Source of the DNA: Acidobacteriota bacterium
GTDB taxonomy: Bacteria > Acidobacteriota > Vicinamibacteria > Vicinamibacterales > UBA2999
DNA length: 64,000 nt
Direction of reading: 5' to 3'
Assembly: GCA_947465645.1 (NCBI GenBank)
Contig: CANIBQ010000016.1
Coordinates: 10,732 to 74,731, forward strand
The notes beneath the pieces were generated by a model. The model worked only from the letters and a program-made list of their open reading frames with translations, did not search any database and was not told where the DNA came from. Within the stretch, counting starts at the first letter, position 1. Each line of letters starts with the position of its first letter. Made by a program: the position numbers and the translations under genes. Below, one piece after another: positions 18,761-26,272 of the stretch.

Positions 18761-19819
18761 TTATAGCTGATTCCACGAGATCGGGCCGATCCAGGGCTTG
18801 GGGATGAACAGCCGCTCGTAGAGCGCCACGGCAAACCGATCGGTCATCCCGGCCAGAAAATCGCGCGCGGCGGCATCCAGGCCCTCGGTCTCCAGGATGT
18901 GGCGATCGAGAAACTCGTCCGGCCGCTCCCGGACCTTGTCCCAGAGACCGCTCAGGATGCCGGTCGCCTTCTTGAACTCGGCCGTCGCGACCTCGTTTTC
19001 GTAGACCGCATCGAACAGGTAGCTCCGCATGGCGAGCGTGGCCTGCAGTACTGGCTCGCTCATCTTCAGCTCGCTGAGCCCGGCCGCCTGGGTTTCGGTC
19101 ACGACGTCCTTGACCATCCGCGCGATCCGCGCCGACGAGGTCGCGCCGAGCACCGCGACGGGGCCGGCCGGCAAGTCCCCCGCCCGCAGCACCCCGGCCC
19201 TGATGGCATCGTCGATATCGTGGTTGACGTAGGCGATCAAGTCGGCGACGCGCATGATCTGCCCTTCGAGCGTGGCCGAGCGCTTCGACGGATCCACGCC
19301 CACGGGGGATCCCAGCTTGCCCTTGGAATGATGCGCGATCCCGTCGCGCACTTCCCACGTCAGGTTCAGGCCCCTGCCCTCGTTCTCGAGCACGTCGACG
19401 ATGCGGAGGCTCTGCTCGTAGTGATTGAATCCGCCAGGGATGATGCCGTCGAGCACCCGCTCGCCGGCATGACCAAACGGCGTGTGGCCGAGGTCGTGGC
19501 CGAGGGCGATCGATTCGGTGAGCTCTTCGTGGAGCTGGAGGACCTTGGCGATCGTCCGCGCAATCTGCGAGACCTCCAGCGTGTGGGTCAGCCGCGTGCG
19601 GTAGTGGTCCCCAGCCGGGGCGAAAAAGACCTGGGTCTTGTGCTTGAGGCGCCTGAACGCCTTGCTGTGGATGATGCGGTCGCGGTCGTGCTGAAACGCC
19701 GGCCGCACATCGTCTTCGGGCTCGGGCCGCAGGCGTCCGCGGGAATCGGCGCTCTTGGCGGCCTGGGGCGCCAGCGTCTCGCGCTCGCGCCGCTCGAGCG
19801 ACTCACGGATGGTCGACAA
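18761..19819 (-). CDS. dgt: deoxyguanosinetriphosphate triphosphohydrolase-like protein
   Basis: A 352-residue HD-domain dNTPase that hydrolyses dNTPs to nucleoside and triphosphate. The start chosen is TTG at 19819 (LSTIRESLERRERETLAP), which matches the family N-terminus RERETLAPQAAKSADSRGR. A longer open extension only antisenses deoB and is rejected. HD residues are in HYRTRLTHTLEVSQIARTIA near 65 and ALGHDLGHTPFGHAGE near 93, with NHDIDDA (Asp) near 205. It overlaps the deoB end by 17 bases. It fits the shorter bacterial Dgt type. The start codon is the uncertain point. Confidence 0.9.
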   Translation of the reverse strand: MSTIRESLERRERETLAPQAAKSADSRGRLRPEPEDDVRPAFQHDRDRIIHSKAFRRLKHKTQVFFAPAGDHYRTRLTHTLEVSQIARTIAKVLQLHEELTESIALGHDLGHTPFGHAGERVLDGIIPGGFNHYEQSLRIVDVLENEGRGLNLTWEVRDGIAHHSKGKLGSPVGVDPSKRSATLEGQIMRVADLIAYVNHDIDDAIRAGVLRAGDLPAGPVAVLGATSSARIARMVKDVVTETQAAGLSELKMSEPVLQATLAMRSYLFDAVYENEVATAEFKKATGILSGLWDKVRERPDEFLDRHILETEGLDAAARDFLAGMTDRFAVALYERLFIPKPWIGPISWNQL

Positions 19820-20999
19820 GGATGTCCCCCAGGAAGCTCGTGCCGTGCGCGAGCGGGCCGACGCCGAAAAGCTCGGCGAGCGTCTGGCCCAGATCGGCGA
19901 ACGTCGCCCGCGTGCCGATGTGGGTGCCCGACCGCACATGCGCGCCCGAGACGAGCAGCGGCACGTATTCGCGCGAATGATCGGTGCTCGGCGTGCTCGG
20001 ATCGTTGCCGTGGTCCGCGGTGACGACGAGCAGGTCGGACGCGAGCAGCCTGGGCAGGACCTGGACGAGACGCGCGTCGAACTGCTCCAGATTGGCCGCG
20101 TAGCCGGCGATGTCGTTGCGGTGGCCGTAGAGAGTATCGAAGTCGACGAGGTTGGCGAAGACCAATCCCGCCGGCGTGCCGGCCAGCACTTCCTCGAGGC
20201 GGTCCATGCCTTCCGCGTCGCTCGACGTATGCACGGCGCGTCCGGTGCTGCGGCCGGCGAACAGGTCGTGAATCTTGCCAATCGAGACGATCGGCACGCC
20301 GGCGCGAGCGAGCCGATCGAGGAGCGTCTCCCCCGTGGGATCCAGGGCGTAGTCGTGACGGTTGGCGGTCCGCGTGAACGAGCCCGGCGCGCCGACGAAC
20401 GGACGGGCGATCACGCGGCCGACGTTCAGGCCTCGGCCGACCAGATCGAACGCGATCTCACAGATCCGGTATTGCTCGGCGATGGGAATCACCTCTTCGT
20501 GCGCCGCGATCTGGAAGACGCTGTCCGCGGACGTGTAGACGATCGGCTTGCCGGTGCGCAGGTGGTCGGCGCCGAGACGATCGATGATCTCCGTGCCGGA
20601 GGCCACCACGTTGCCCAGCGTGCCGCGCCCGATACGGCGCTCGAACCCGGCGATCAGATCGGGGGGAAAGCCGGTGGGAAAGGTCGGAAACGCGCGCTCG
20701 AGCACGATGCCCATCATCTCCCAGTGACCGGTGACGGAATCCTTGCCCGGCGACGCCTCCGCCATTCGGCCATACGCAAAATGGGGTCGGGAGTCATTTT
20801 TTGAGGACACCAAGGCGGGGCCAAGTGAGACGAGCCGATCGAGTCCGAGGGAGCGAAGCGCCGGGACGCGAAGCCGCACGGCCCGGGCGATGTTCCCCAG
20901 CGTGTTGCTGCCCTCGTCGCCATAGGACGCCGCGTCGGGAAGCTCCCCGATGCCAACGCTGTCCAGGACGATGACGATGGCGCGATTGAAAGGGGTCAG
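19803..20999 (-). CDS. deoB: phosphopentomutase (CTG start)
   Basis: A 398-residue alkaline-phosphatase-superfamily mutase that interconverts ribose-1-P and ribose-5-P for nucleoside salvage. The canonical N-terminus (AIVIVLDSVGIGELPDA, containing the metal-binding Asp) lies upstream of the first GTG at 20879. Reading that frame back reaches a CTG at 20999 that overlaps the hfq stop as CTGA, analogous to an ATGA coupling. No ATG, GTG or TTG is available in between, so a CTG start is likely. Other motifs are GSNTLGN, GRMAEASPGKDSVTGHWEMMG (phosphorylated Ser/Thr region) and TADHGNDPSTPSTDHSRE near the C-terminus. The segment VSSKNDSRPHF, before GRMAE, is encoded by a REP-like repeat. Confidence 0.9.
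   Translation of the reverse strand: MTPFNRAIVIVLDSVGIGELPDAASYGDEGSNTLGNIARAVRLRVPALRSLGLDRLVSLGPALVSSKNDSRPHFAYGRMAEASPGKDSVTGHWEMMGIVLERAFPTFPTGFPPDLIAGFERRIGRGTLGNVVASGTEIIDRLGADHLRTGKPIVYTSADSVFQIAAHEEVIPIAEQYRICEIAFDLVGRGLNVGRVIARPFVGAPGSFTRTANRHDYALDPTGETLLDRLARAGVPIVSIGKIHDLFAGRSTGRAVHTSSDAEGMDRLEEVLAGTPAGLVFANLVDFDTLYGHRNDIAGYAANLEQFDARLVQVLPRLLASDLLVVTADHGNDPSTPSTDHSREYVPLLVSGAHVRSGTHIGTRATFADLGQTLAELFGVGPLAHGTSFLGDILVDHP
20783..20809. repeat. REP-type GGGGTCGGGAGTCATTTTTTGAGGACA element inside deoB
   Basis: Plus-strand sequence GGGGTCGGGAGTCATT, then a T-run and GAGGACA. It matches, with two or three changes, the two inverted copies at 61396-61423 and 61445-61471. Here it is translated in frame on the minus strand as part of VSSKNDSRPH in deoB. 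Confidence 0.75.
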
Positions 21000-21262
21000 G
21001 GATGTTGCGACGAAAAATAGTTCGCGACGGAGCGCTGCGTAGCGATGGTGGAGATCGCGTGCTTGAACACGAGGTGGTCGGCGCCGTCGACCTCGACGAT
21101 CACCGCGAAGCGGTCGAAGTTCTTGATACGCGCGTCGAACTGGCGGCCGTCGATGAGGTGGATGCTGACGGATATCTTCTCGCGGCGGGCGTAATTCAGG
21201 AAGACGTCCTGGATATTCGGCTGTGCGGCCGAGGGCGATCGTGGTTCAGTGACCTGGGCCAT
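20996..21262 (-). CDS. hfq: RNA chaperone Hfq
   Basis: An 88-residue hexameric Sm-like protein that mediates sRNA-mRNA pairing. The Sm1 motif is seen as NIQDVFLNYARREKISVSIHLIDGRQFDARIKNFDRFAV and the Sm2 motif as HLVFKHAISTI (near 67-77), with the proximal-face KHAIST intact. It has a slightly long, Ser/Pro-rich N-terminus and a short C-terminal tail (SVANYFSSQHP). The start shares one base with the miaA stop, and its own stop overlaps the deoB CTG start. miaA-hfq is the common arrangement. Confidence 0.96.
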   Translation of the reverse strand: MAQVTEPRSPSAAQPNIQDVFLNYARREKISVSIHLIDGRQFDARIKNFDRFAVIVEVDGADHLVFKHAISTIATQRSVANYFSSQHP

Positions 21263-22323
21263 CAGCGTGAGTCTCCTCGCGGCCGAACGCCGCGCGCGGC
21301 GAGCGTTTCCTCGACCCGATGCAGCGTGTCGCTGCGCTCGCCCGGACCGTCGAACCAGACTAGATTAGGCTCTTTGCGAAACCAGATCAACTGCCGACGC
21401 GCGTAGCGGCGATTCTCCTGGGTGATGAGCGCGCGCGTCGCGGGCTCGTCGCGCACGCCGCGCAGCATCTCCATCACCTGCCGGTACACCAGTCCGCCGA
21501 AGGGACGGGCGTCCGGCGGCACGCCGCGCGCCAGCAGGCCGGTCACCTCGGACACGATGCCGCGGGCGAACTGCTGGTCCACCCGGCGCGCCACGCGGCC
21601 GGCGGTGAGCTCGGGCGGAAGCCGCAGCGCAATCGGGATCACCTCGCAATCCGCGATCAGCGACGCCGTCTGGGCAAAGTGTGCGGTCAGCGGCTGGCCG
21701 GTGGTGAAATAGACCTCGAGGGCGCGGACGATTCGCTTCAGGTCGCGCGGCATGATGCGCGCCGCCGATTCGGCGTCGGCGCGCCCCAGCATGCGGTGCA
21801 GGTACTCGACGTCCCGCCGCTCGGCAATGCCGTGCAGCCGCGCGCGGAGCTCGTCGTCGGCGCCCGGGCCGGGAAAGAGGCCGCGGGTCAACGCGCGGTA
21901 GTAGAACCCGGTTCCCCCGACGAGAATCGGCAACGCGCCGCGGCCGTGAATCTCGCGGATCGTCCGCGCGGCGTCGTGGGCGAACTGCGCGGCCGTATAG
22001 ACCTCGGTGGGATCCGCGATGTCGATGAGATGGTGCGGGACGGCCCGCCGCTCGTCCAGCGTCAGCTTGTCGGTGCCGATGTCGAAGCCGCGATAGACCG
22101 CGGTCGAGTCACAGTTGATGATCTCGCCGCCGTAGCGCTCGGCGAGCGCCAGCCCGAGCGCGCTCTTGCCTGAAGCCGTGGGGCCGAGGACGGCGAGGAC
22201 GATCGGCTTCAGCGGCTGCTCACCCGTGACTTGGGACGGTCGGTTTTTCCCGCTGCGAGCCGCCCGGCCAGCGCCCGGCGTGTCACTGCCAGATGCGGCG
22301 CGGACCTTCATGGTCCGCGTCAC
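21262..22323 (-). CDS. miaA: tRNA dimethylallyltransferase
   Basis: Adds the dimethylallyl group to A37 of tRNAs that read UNN codons. The P-loop is LAVLGPTASGKSALGLALAERY, then the IINCDSTAVYRGFDIGTDKL catalytic Asp-Ser segment and PHHLIDIADPTE. The C-terminal tRNA-binding region includes RYARRQLIWFRKEPNLVWFD. Two starts are possible: GTG at 22323, whose GTGA overlaps the stop of a 26-residue frame upstream, or ATG at 22311, which lies in the loop of a palindromic repeat. Either way about 35-40 residues precede the normal core start (KPIVLAVLG), longer than usual. The function is secure; the N-terminus is not. Confidence 0.93.
   Translation of the reverse strand: MTRTMKVRAASGSDTPGAGRAARSGKNRPSQVTGEQPLKPIVLAVLGPTASGKSALGLALAERYGGEIINCDSTAVYRGFDIGTDKLTLDERRAVPHHLIDIADPTEVYTAAQFAHDAARTIREIHGRGALPILVGGTGFYYRALTRGLFPGPGADDELRARLHGIAERRDVEYLHRMLGRADAESAARIMPRDLKRIVRALEVYFTTGQPLTAHFAQTASLIADCEVIPIALRLPPELTAGRVARRVDQQFARGIVSEVTGLLARGVPPDARPFGGLVYRQVMEMLRGVRDEPATRALITQENRRYARRQLIWFRKEPNLVWFDGPGERSDTLHRVEETLAARGVRPRGDSR
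22299..22319. repeat. CGCGGACC palindrome at the miaA start
   Basis: CGCGGACC-TTCAT-GGTCCGCG. On the minus strand the loop contains the ATG of miaA (AATG within GGACCATGAAGGTCC), so the candidate start codon is in a hairpin loop. It is the same family as at 10223 and 41668. Confidence 0.7.
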
Positions 22324-22400
22324 CCTACGCGGAGAAACACATAGATCCCGAACGCGGCAAGCAGCATCACGAGGCCAAGCTGCTGCGTTCGCGTCGGCAT
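22320..22400 (-). CDS. candidate 26-residue single-TM peptide coupled to miaA
   Basis: The frame MPTRTQQLGLVMLLAAFGIYVFLRVG runs from the ATG at 22400 to the TGA at 22320. It has a basic polar N-terminus and one hydrophobic span of about 17 residues. Its TGA overlaps an in-frame GTG of miaA as GTGA, a typical coupling arrangement. The ribosome-binding site is weak (CTAGG), and no homologue can be named, so it may be chance. Confidence 0.4.
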   Translation of the reverse strand: MPTRTQQLGLVMLLAAFGIYVFLRVG

Positions 22401-22460
22401 CCTAGTGGACCGTCCGGACTGATTGAGTAGTAGTCACAACCAGCCTCCGAGCGCGAGGTG

Positions 22461-22485
22461 CCGGCCGCGACAACGGAGCGGCCGG
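22461..22485. repeat. CCGGCCGC stem-loop repeat, copy 2
   Basis: CCGGCCGC-GACAACGGA-GCGGCCGG, nearly identical to 8796-8820. It lies in the gap between tonB and the 26-residue frame. Confidence 0.7.
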
Positions 22486-22508
22486 TAGCGGTTCGAGCAA
22501 ACTCACCA

Positions 22509-23453
22509 TTAGTTCCCAGGGTCTTCGTTGTAGTAGAAGGTCACCGTGAAGAACGCCATCGGGGACGGATACTCGGGCGGCAGCGGCTCTGTCGGGCTCG
22601 AGCTCTGGATGGCGTTGAAGGCGGCGATGTTGAAGGACTGCACTGACGAAGGCTGCACGACCTGGATGTCGGTGATGGAGCCGTCCTTGTGGATGTTGAA
22701 CTGCAGCACCACGTGCCCGCGCATCGTGTAGGCGGCGAGCGGCACGAACCAGTTGCGGCGCACCTGGCTGACGAAGCGGCGCAGCCAGGGCCCGAACTCA
22801 ACACCCTTGGTGTCGAACTGGATGGTCGCGCCAGGATTCGTGGTGCCACCCTGCGGGTTGTTGAAAGTCTCTTTGCGAACGTACTGCTGCAGGTTGCGCA
22901 GCGCGTCGCCGAGCGGTCCCGTGGCCGGCGGGCGGGTCGCCGGCTCCGTTCGACGGGGGAGGCCAGTGTCAGCTGGCGGCAACGCGCGGGCGACCTCCCT
23001 CTCGGGTTCGGGCTGCGGCGGCTCGGGCTCCGGTTCCGGCTCGGCCCCGCGTGCCGTCTCCGGAACAGCGGCCTCTACACGCTCGCTCGTGTCGCCTCTT
23101 GAAAAGGCGAGCGGGTTGGTCGGGTTGGGTGCGACCTCGGGGGCCTGCGAGCGGCGATCCTGATCCGACAGCTCCGCACGCTCGGGAGGCGGCGGCAGGG
23201 ACCGCATGTCAACGCGCGGCTGGACGAAGACGAACCGGTTCTGCTGCTCCTGTTGCTGGCGTTCGATCTCGGCCTGACGCCGCGCCAGCTCCTCGGGGGT
23301 CGGCTGGAAGATAGCCAGCGGCGGGGCAAAGATGAACGCCGCGAGGATCAGGGCGTGAATCACAACGGCCACAGCCACGCCGTCACGCCGAGTGATGGCG
23401 CTGCCGACGACGTTCTCGTCCTCGTAGCGATCGTCGAGATCGAAATGAATCAA
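22509..23453 (-). CDS. energy transducer TonB family protein
   Basis: A 314-residue inner-membrane protein that would couple proton-motive force from ExbBD to outer-membrane receptors. A cytoplasmic N-terminus with acidic residues is followed by one TM helix (about 26-46, VAVVIHALILAAFIFAPPL). A Gln-rich coiled stretch (EELARRQAEIERQQQEQQ) and a Pro/Glu-rich periplasmic spacer with repeated EPEPEPPQPEPE come next. The C-terminal TonB fold is about 235-314 (FNIHKDGSITDIQVVQPSSV...FFTVTFYYNEDPGN). A TATAAT hexamer ends 10 bases before the ATG (23463-23468, minus orientation), implying a near-leaderless message; the -35 is not obvious. No exbB or exbD is in the window. Confidence 0.9.
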   Translation of the reverse strand: MIHFDLDDRYEDENVVGSAITRRDGVAVAVVIHALILAAFIFAPPLAIFQPTPEELARRQAEIERQQQEQQNRFVFVQPRVDMRSLPPPPERAELSDQDRRSQAPEVAPNPTNPLAFSRGDTSERVEAAVPETARGAEPEPEPEPPQPEPEREVARALPPADTGLPRRTEPATRPPATGPLGDALRNLQQYVRKETFNNPQGGTTNPGATIQFDTKGVEFGPWLRRFVSQVRRNWFVPLAAYTMRGHVVLQFNIHKDGSITDIQVVQPSSVQSFNIAAFNAIQSSSPTEPLPPEYPSPMAFFTVTFYYNEDPGN

Positions 23454-23499
23454 GAGCGTAAGATTATAACATCAACTCTAACAAGCACTTACGGAGATA

Positions 23500-24222
23500 T
23501 TACGCGTGCGCCTGCGCTTTGGTCGCCGTGTAGAGATAGACGATCCCGAAGGTCAGCGGGTCTGCTCGAACGTCGGTAAATCCCGCGGCGGTCAGAATAC
23601 CCATAAATTCACGCGGCGGCGGAAATGTGCCGACCGACGCCGGCAGGTACGAGTAGGCCGCGTTGTGCCCGGAGACCGCGCGGCCGATTCTCGGCAGCAC
23701 GTGCGTGAAGTACCACAGGTAGAACGCGCTCAGGCCGGGAATGCGCGGGACGCCGAATTCGAGAATCGCGAGCCGGCCGCCCGGCCGCAGCGTCCGCGCC
23801 ATCTCGGCGCAGGCCACCTCGGGACGCTGGACGTTGCGGATTCCGAACGCCACGGTCACCGCATCTGCACTCCCGTCGCGCGCGGGCAGCCGCATCGCAT
23901 CCCCCCGAATGAGCGTGATGCGGCTCGCTTCCCCCGCGGCTTCGATTTTGCGCTGCCCGAGCGACAGCATGCCCCCCGCGAAATCCACACCCACCACGCG
24001 CGCCGCGCCATCCGTCCGCGCCTGTAGCGCCACATCGGCCGTGCCGGTGCAGACGTCGAGTAACGTTTCGCGGCCCGTGAGATGAAGCGAACGAATGGCC
24101 CGCGCACGCCAGCGCTTGTCGATTCCCGCGCTCAGGACGCGATTGAGCAGGTCATACCGCGGCGCGATCGCGTCGAACATGCCGGCGATACGATCCGGGG
24201 TCTTGTCTGGAGCGGTTTTCAT
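23500..24222 (-). CDS. menG: demethylmenaquinone methyltransferase (UbiE/MenG family)
   Basis: A 240-residue SAM methyltransferase for the last C-methylation of menaquinone. It starts MKTAPDKTPDRIAGMFDAIAPRYDLLNRVLS, the standard UbiE/MenG N-terminus. SAM motif I is LLDVCTGTADVALQA near 51-65. Later come AVTVAFGIRNV near 118 and LRPGGRLAILEFGVPR near 143, followed by NAAYSYLPASVGTFPPPREF, the family C-terminal signature. The start overlaps the mqnP stop as ATGA. Since the operon encodes futalosine-pathway enzymes, menaquinone and not ubiquinone is the probable product. Confidence 0.93.
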   Translation of the reverse strand: MKTAPDKTPDRIAGMFDAIAPRYDLLNRVLSAGIDKRWRARAIRSLHLTGRETLLDVCTGTADVALQARTDGAARVVGVDFAGGMLSLGQRKIEAAGEASRITLIRGDAMRLPARDGSADAVTVAFGIRNVQRPEVACAEMARTLRPGGRLAILEFGVPRIPGLSAFYLWYFTHVLPRIGRAVSGHNAAYSYLPASVGTFPPPREFMGILTAAGFTDVRADPLTFGIVYLYTATKAQAHA

Positions 24223-25070
24223 CCCAGGTAGAGCGACAGTGCGGTGGCCGCGAAATAGACGATCCCCACATAACCATTCAGATCGAACGCCCGCTTGACC
24301 TGCGACAGATCGTCGGCGCTGACCAGCGACTGTTCGTACACGAGCAGGCACGCGACAAACGCGACGCCCACGAGGTACGGCGACGGCAGGTCGGCCGCCC
24401 GCCAGAGGGCGACCATGGCGACGATCGTCGCCACGTGCATCACACGTGAGAGGACGATGGCGTTGCGGACGCCGAAGCGGGTGGGGATGGAACGCAGGCC
24501 CTGGCCGAGATCGAAGTCGACGTCCTGGCACGCGTACAGGATGTCGAAGCCGCCTACCCACAACCCGATCGCCAGACCCAGCAGCCACGGCTCGGCGCCC
24601 GCTCCCCCGCCCGCCGCCAGCCATCCGCCGACGGGCGCGACGGCCATCGCCAGACCGAGAAAGAACTGCGTGAACGCCGTGTACCGCTTGGCCAGCGAAT
24701 ACCAGAAGATGATCCCGAGGGCCACCGGCGACAGCAGGAAGCAGATCGTGTTGAGCCATGAGGCGGCCAGCACGAACACGGCCGACGAGATCGCCACGAA
24801 CACGCCCGCCTCGGTGGTGGTCATCGCGCCGCGCGGCAGCTCGCGCATGGCGGTGCGCGGGTTCAGGGCGTCGTGCCTGGCGTCGACCAGCCGGTTGAAG
24901 CCCATCGCCGCACTGCGCGCGCTGACCATGCAGACGACGACCCAGACGATCTGCATCCAGGCAAAGGGATGATCGCGCCAGGCCAGCAGCGCCCCCGTCA
25001 ACGCAAACGGCAGCGCGAAGACAGAGTGGCTGAAGCGGACGAATGAGAGATACGTGGTCAGCTTACGCAT
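24219..25070 (-). CDS. mqnP: UbiA-type polyprenyltransferase, probably MqnP
   Basis: A 283-residue integral membrane prenyltransferase with about eight TM helices that would attach the polyprenyl tail. Both aspartate motifs are present: NRLVDARHDALNPRTA (first, near 58) and DILYACQDVDFDLGQGLRSIPTRFG (second, near 178-200). The start at 25070 (MRKLTTYLSFVRFSHSVFALPFA) fits UbiA/MqnP N-termini; an upstream frame antisenses mqnX. Family members act on 4-hydroxybenzoate (UbiA) or 1,4-dihydroxy-6-naphthoate (MqnP). The context with mqnA, mqnC and mqnX favours MqnP. Confidence 0.85.
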   Translation of the reverse strand: MRKLTTYLSFVRFSHSVFALPFALTGALLAWRDHPFAWMQIVWVVVCMVSARSAAMGFNRLVDARHDALNPRTAMRELPRGAMTTTEAGVFVAISSAVFVLAASWLNTICFLLSPVALGIIFWYSLAKRYTAFTQFFLGLAMAVAPVGGWLAAGGGAGAEPWLLGLAIGLWVGGFDILYACQDVDFDLGQGLRSIPTRFGVRNAIVLSRVMHVATIVAMVALWRAADLPSPYLVGVAFVACLLVYEQSLVSADDLSQVKRAFDLNGYVGIVYFAATALSLYLG

Positions 25071-26271
25071 GATCGAGCCAGCGGATTGCCCCGGGTTCGA
25101 TGCCGGTGAGCAGGTATTCTTCCACATCGCTGACGCCGTTCGGCACCTGGACGGCGATGAGCGACGCGCGCTTCCCTGGCTCGATCGTCCCGAAGTCGCG
25201 TTCGAACCCGAGCGCCCTGGCGCCGCACAGCGTCGCACTCTCGAGCAGCGTGCGCGCCGAGACACGCGGCGCCAGCCGGCGCGCATGAGCGAGCTCCGAA
25301 AACATGTTGAGATCCTGCACGCTGGCCAGGCTGTCGGTGCCGAATGCGACGCTGACATCCATCGCGTAGAACGACTCGATCGGGGGATCGCCGACGCCGA
25401 CGTACGTGTTGCTTCGAGGACACGAGACGACCGTCACGCCCAGCGACCGCAGCGTGGCCAGGTCGTCACCGGAGAACTGCACGCCGTGCACGACGACCAC
25501 GCGTGAATCGAGGAAGCCCAGATCCGCGAGATACTCGACCGGCGAGCCCCCCGGGGGCGTCCACTCATCGGTCCAGACGCCGAACTCCTCGAGCAGCGTG
25601 CGCCACGGCCCCCCGCCATGCTCGAGAAACTCGAGCTCCTCGGACGACTCGCCGAGGTGAACCGTCGACAGGCCGGCCGTGTCGTTTTCCAGGTCGGTGC
25701 GTATGGCTGAAAACAGGCCCGGCGACACCGAATATGGCGCGTGGGGGGCAAGGCTGACTCGGACGGAGTCATCAGCGCCTGCTGTCTCGCGCGCCTGTGC
25801 GCGCGCATCCTCGACGCGCTTCTGCGGATCGGGGGTATTGAAGCCGACCAGCTCGTAAAAGACGTGGGCGGCCAGGCCCGCGTCGCGCAGCAGCGGAACG
25901 GTCACGAGCGTGTTGCTCACATCGCCGACCAGGCCGGTACCCGTCGCCCTGGCTTCGTCGATTCCGGCCAGCGCCGCGCGAATGATGCGCGGATCGGACG
26001 GGTCGGGATACTGCCGGCGCGCCGCCATCAGCACCCGGATCCAGTTGGTGAAGCGCGTGGACGGCGGAACGACGTCGCGCAGATACGAGAGCTCGAGGTG
26101 CGTGTGGGCGTTGACGAGCGACGGCAGGATCACGGCCCGGCCAAGGTCAACGGCGTCCGCCGCCGGACCGGTTCCGACCTCAACGATGCGGTCGCCCTCC
26201 AGCGCCACCCATCCACCGCGGATCGGGTCATCCGCGATCGGCAGCAGCCAATCAGCTCGGTAACGAATCAA
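25063..26271 (-). CDS. mqnX: amidohydrolase, probably aminodeoxyfutalosine deaminase
   Basis: A 402-residue zinc amidohydrolase of the SAH/MTA deaminase group. It starts with TTG at 26271, one base after the mqnC stop (LIRYRADWLLPIADDPI). Metal ligands are NAHTHLEL near 58, HLGESSEE (His) near 203 and VVHGVQFSGDDL (His) near 265, with GTDSLASVQDLNMF (Asp) near 311. PHAPYSVS is typical of deaminases of adenosine-like substrates. Position in the futalosine cluster indicates aminofutalosine deamination (MqnX). The family also includes other purine deaminases, so the exact substrate is inferred from context. Confidence 0.85.
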   Translation of the reverse strand: MIRYRADWLLPIADDPIRGGWVALEGDRIVEVGTGPAADAVDLGRAVILPSLVNAHTHLELSYLRDVVPPSTRFTNWIRVLMAARRQYPDPSDPRIIRAALAGIDEARATGTGLVGDVSNTLVTVPLLRDAGLAAHVFYELVGFNTPDPQKRVEDARAQARETAGADDSVRVSLAPHAPYSVSPGLFSAIRTDLENDTAGLSTVHLGESSEELEFLEHGGGPWRTLLEEFGVWTDEWTPPGGSPVEYLADLGFLDSRVVVVHGVQFSGDDLATLRSLGVTVVSCPRSNTYVGVGDPPIESFYAMDVSVAFGTDSLASVQDLNMFSELAHARRLAPRVSARTLLESATLCGARALGFERDFGTIEPGKRASLIAVQVPNGVSDVEEYLLTGIEPGAIRWLDHA

Positions 26272-26272
26272 T

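Noticed and set aside
19820..20281. Extended N-terminus of dgt inside deoB
   Set aside because: It overlaps deoB out of frame with low-complexity Ser/Arg sequence; the family N-terminus begins near the TTG at 19819.
20879..20881. GTG at 20879 as the deoB start
   Set aside because: It would remove the metal-binding DSVGIG motif that is open in frame upstream.
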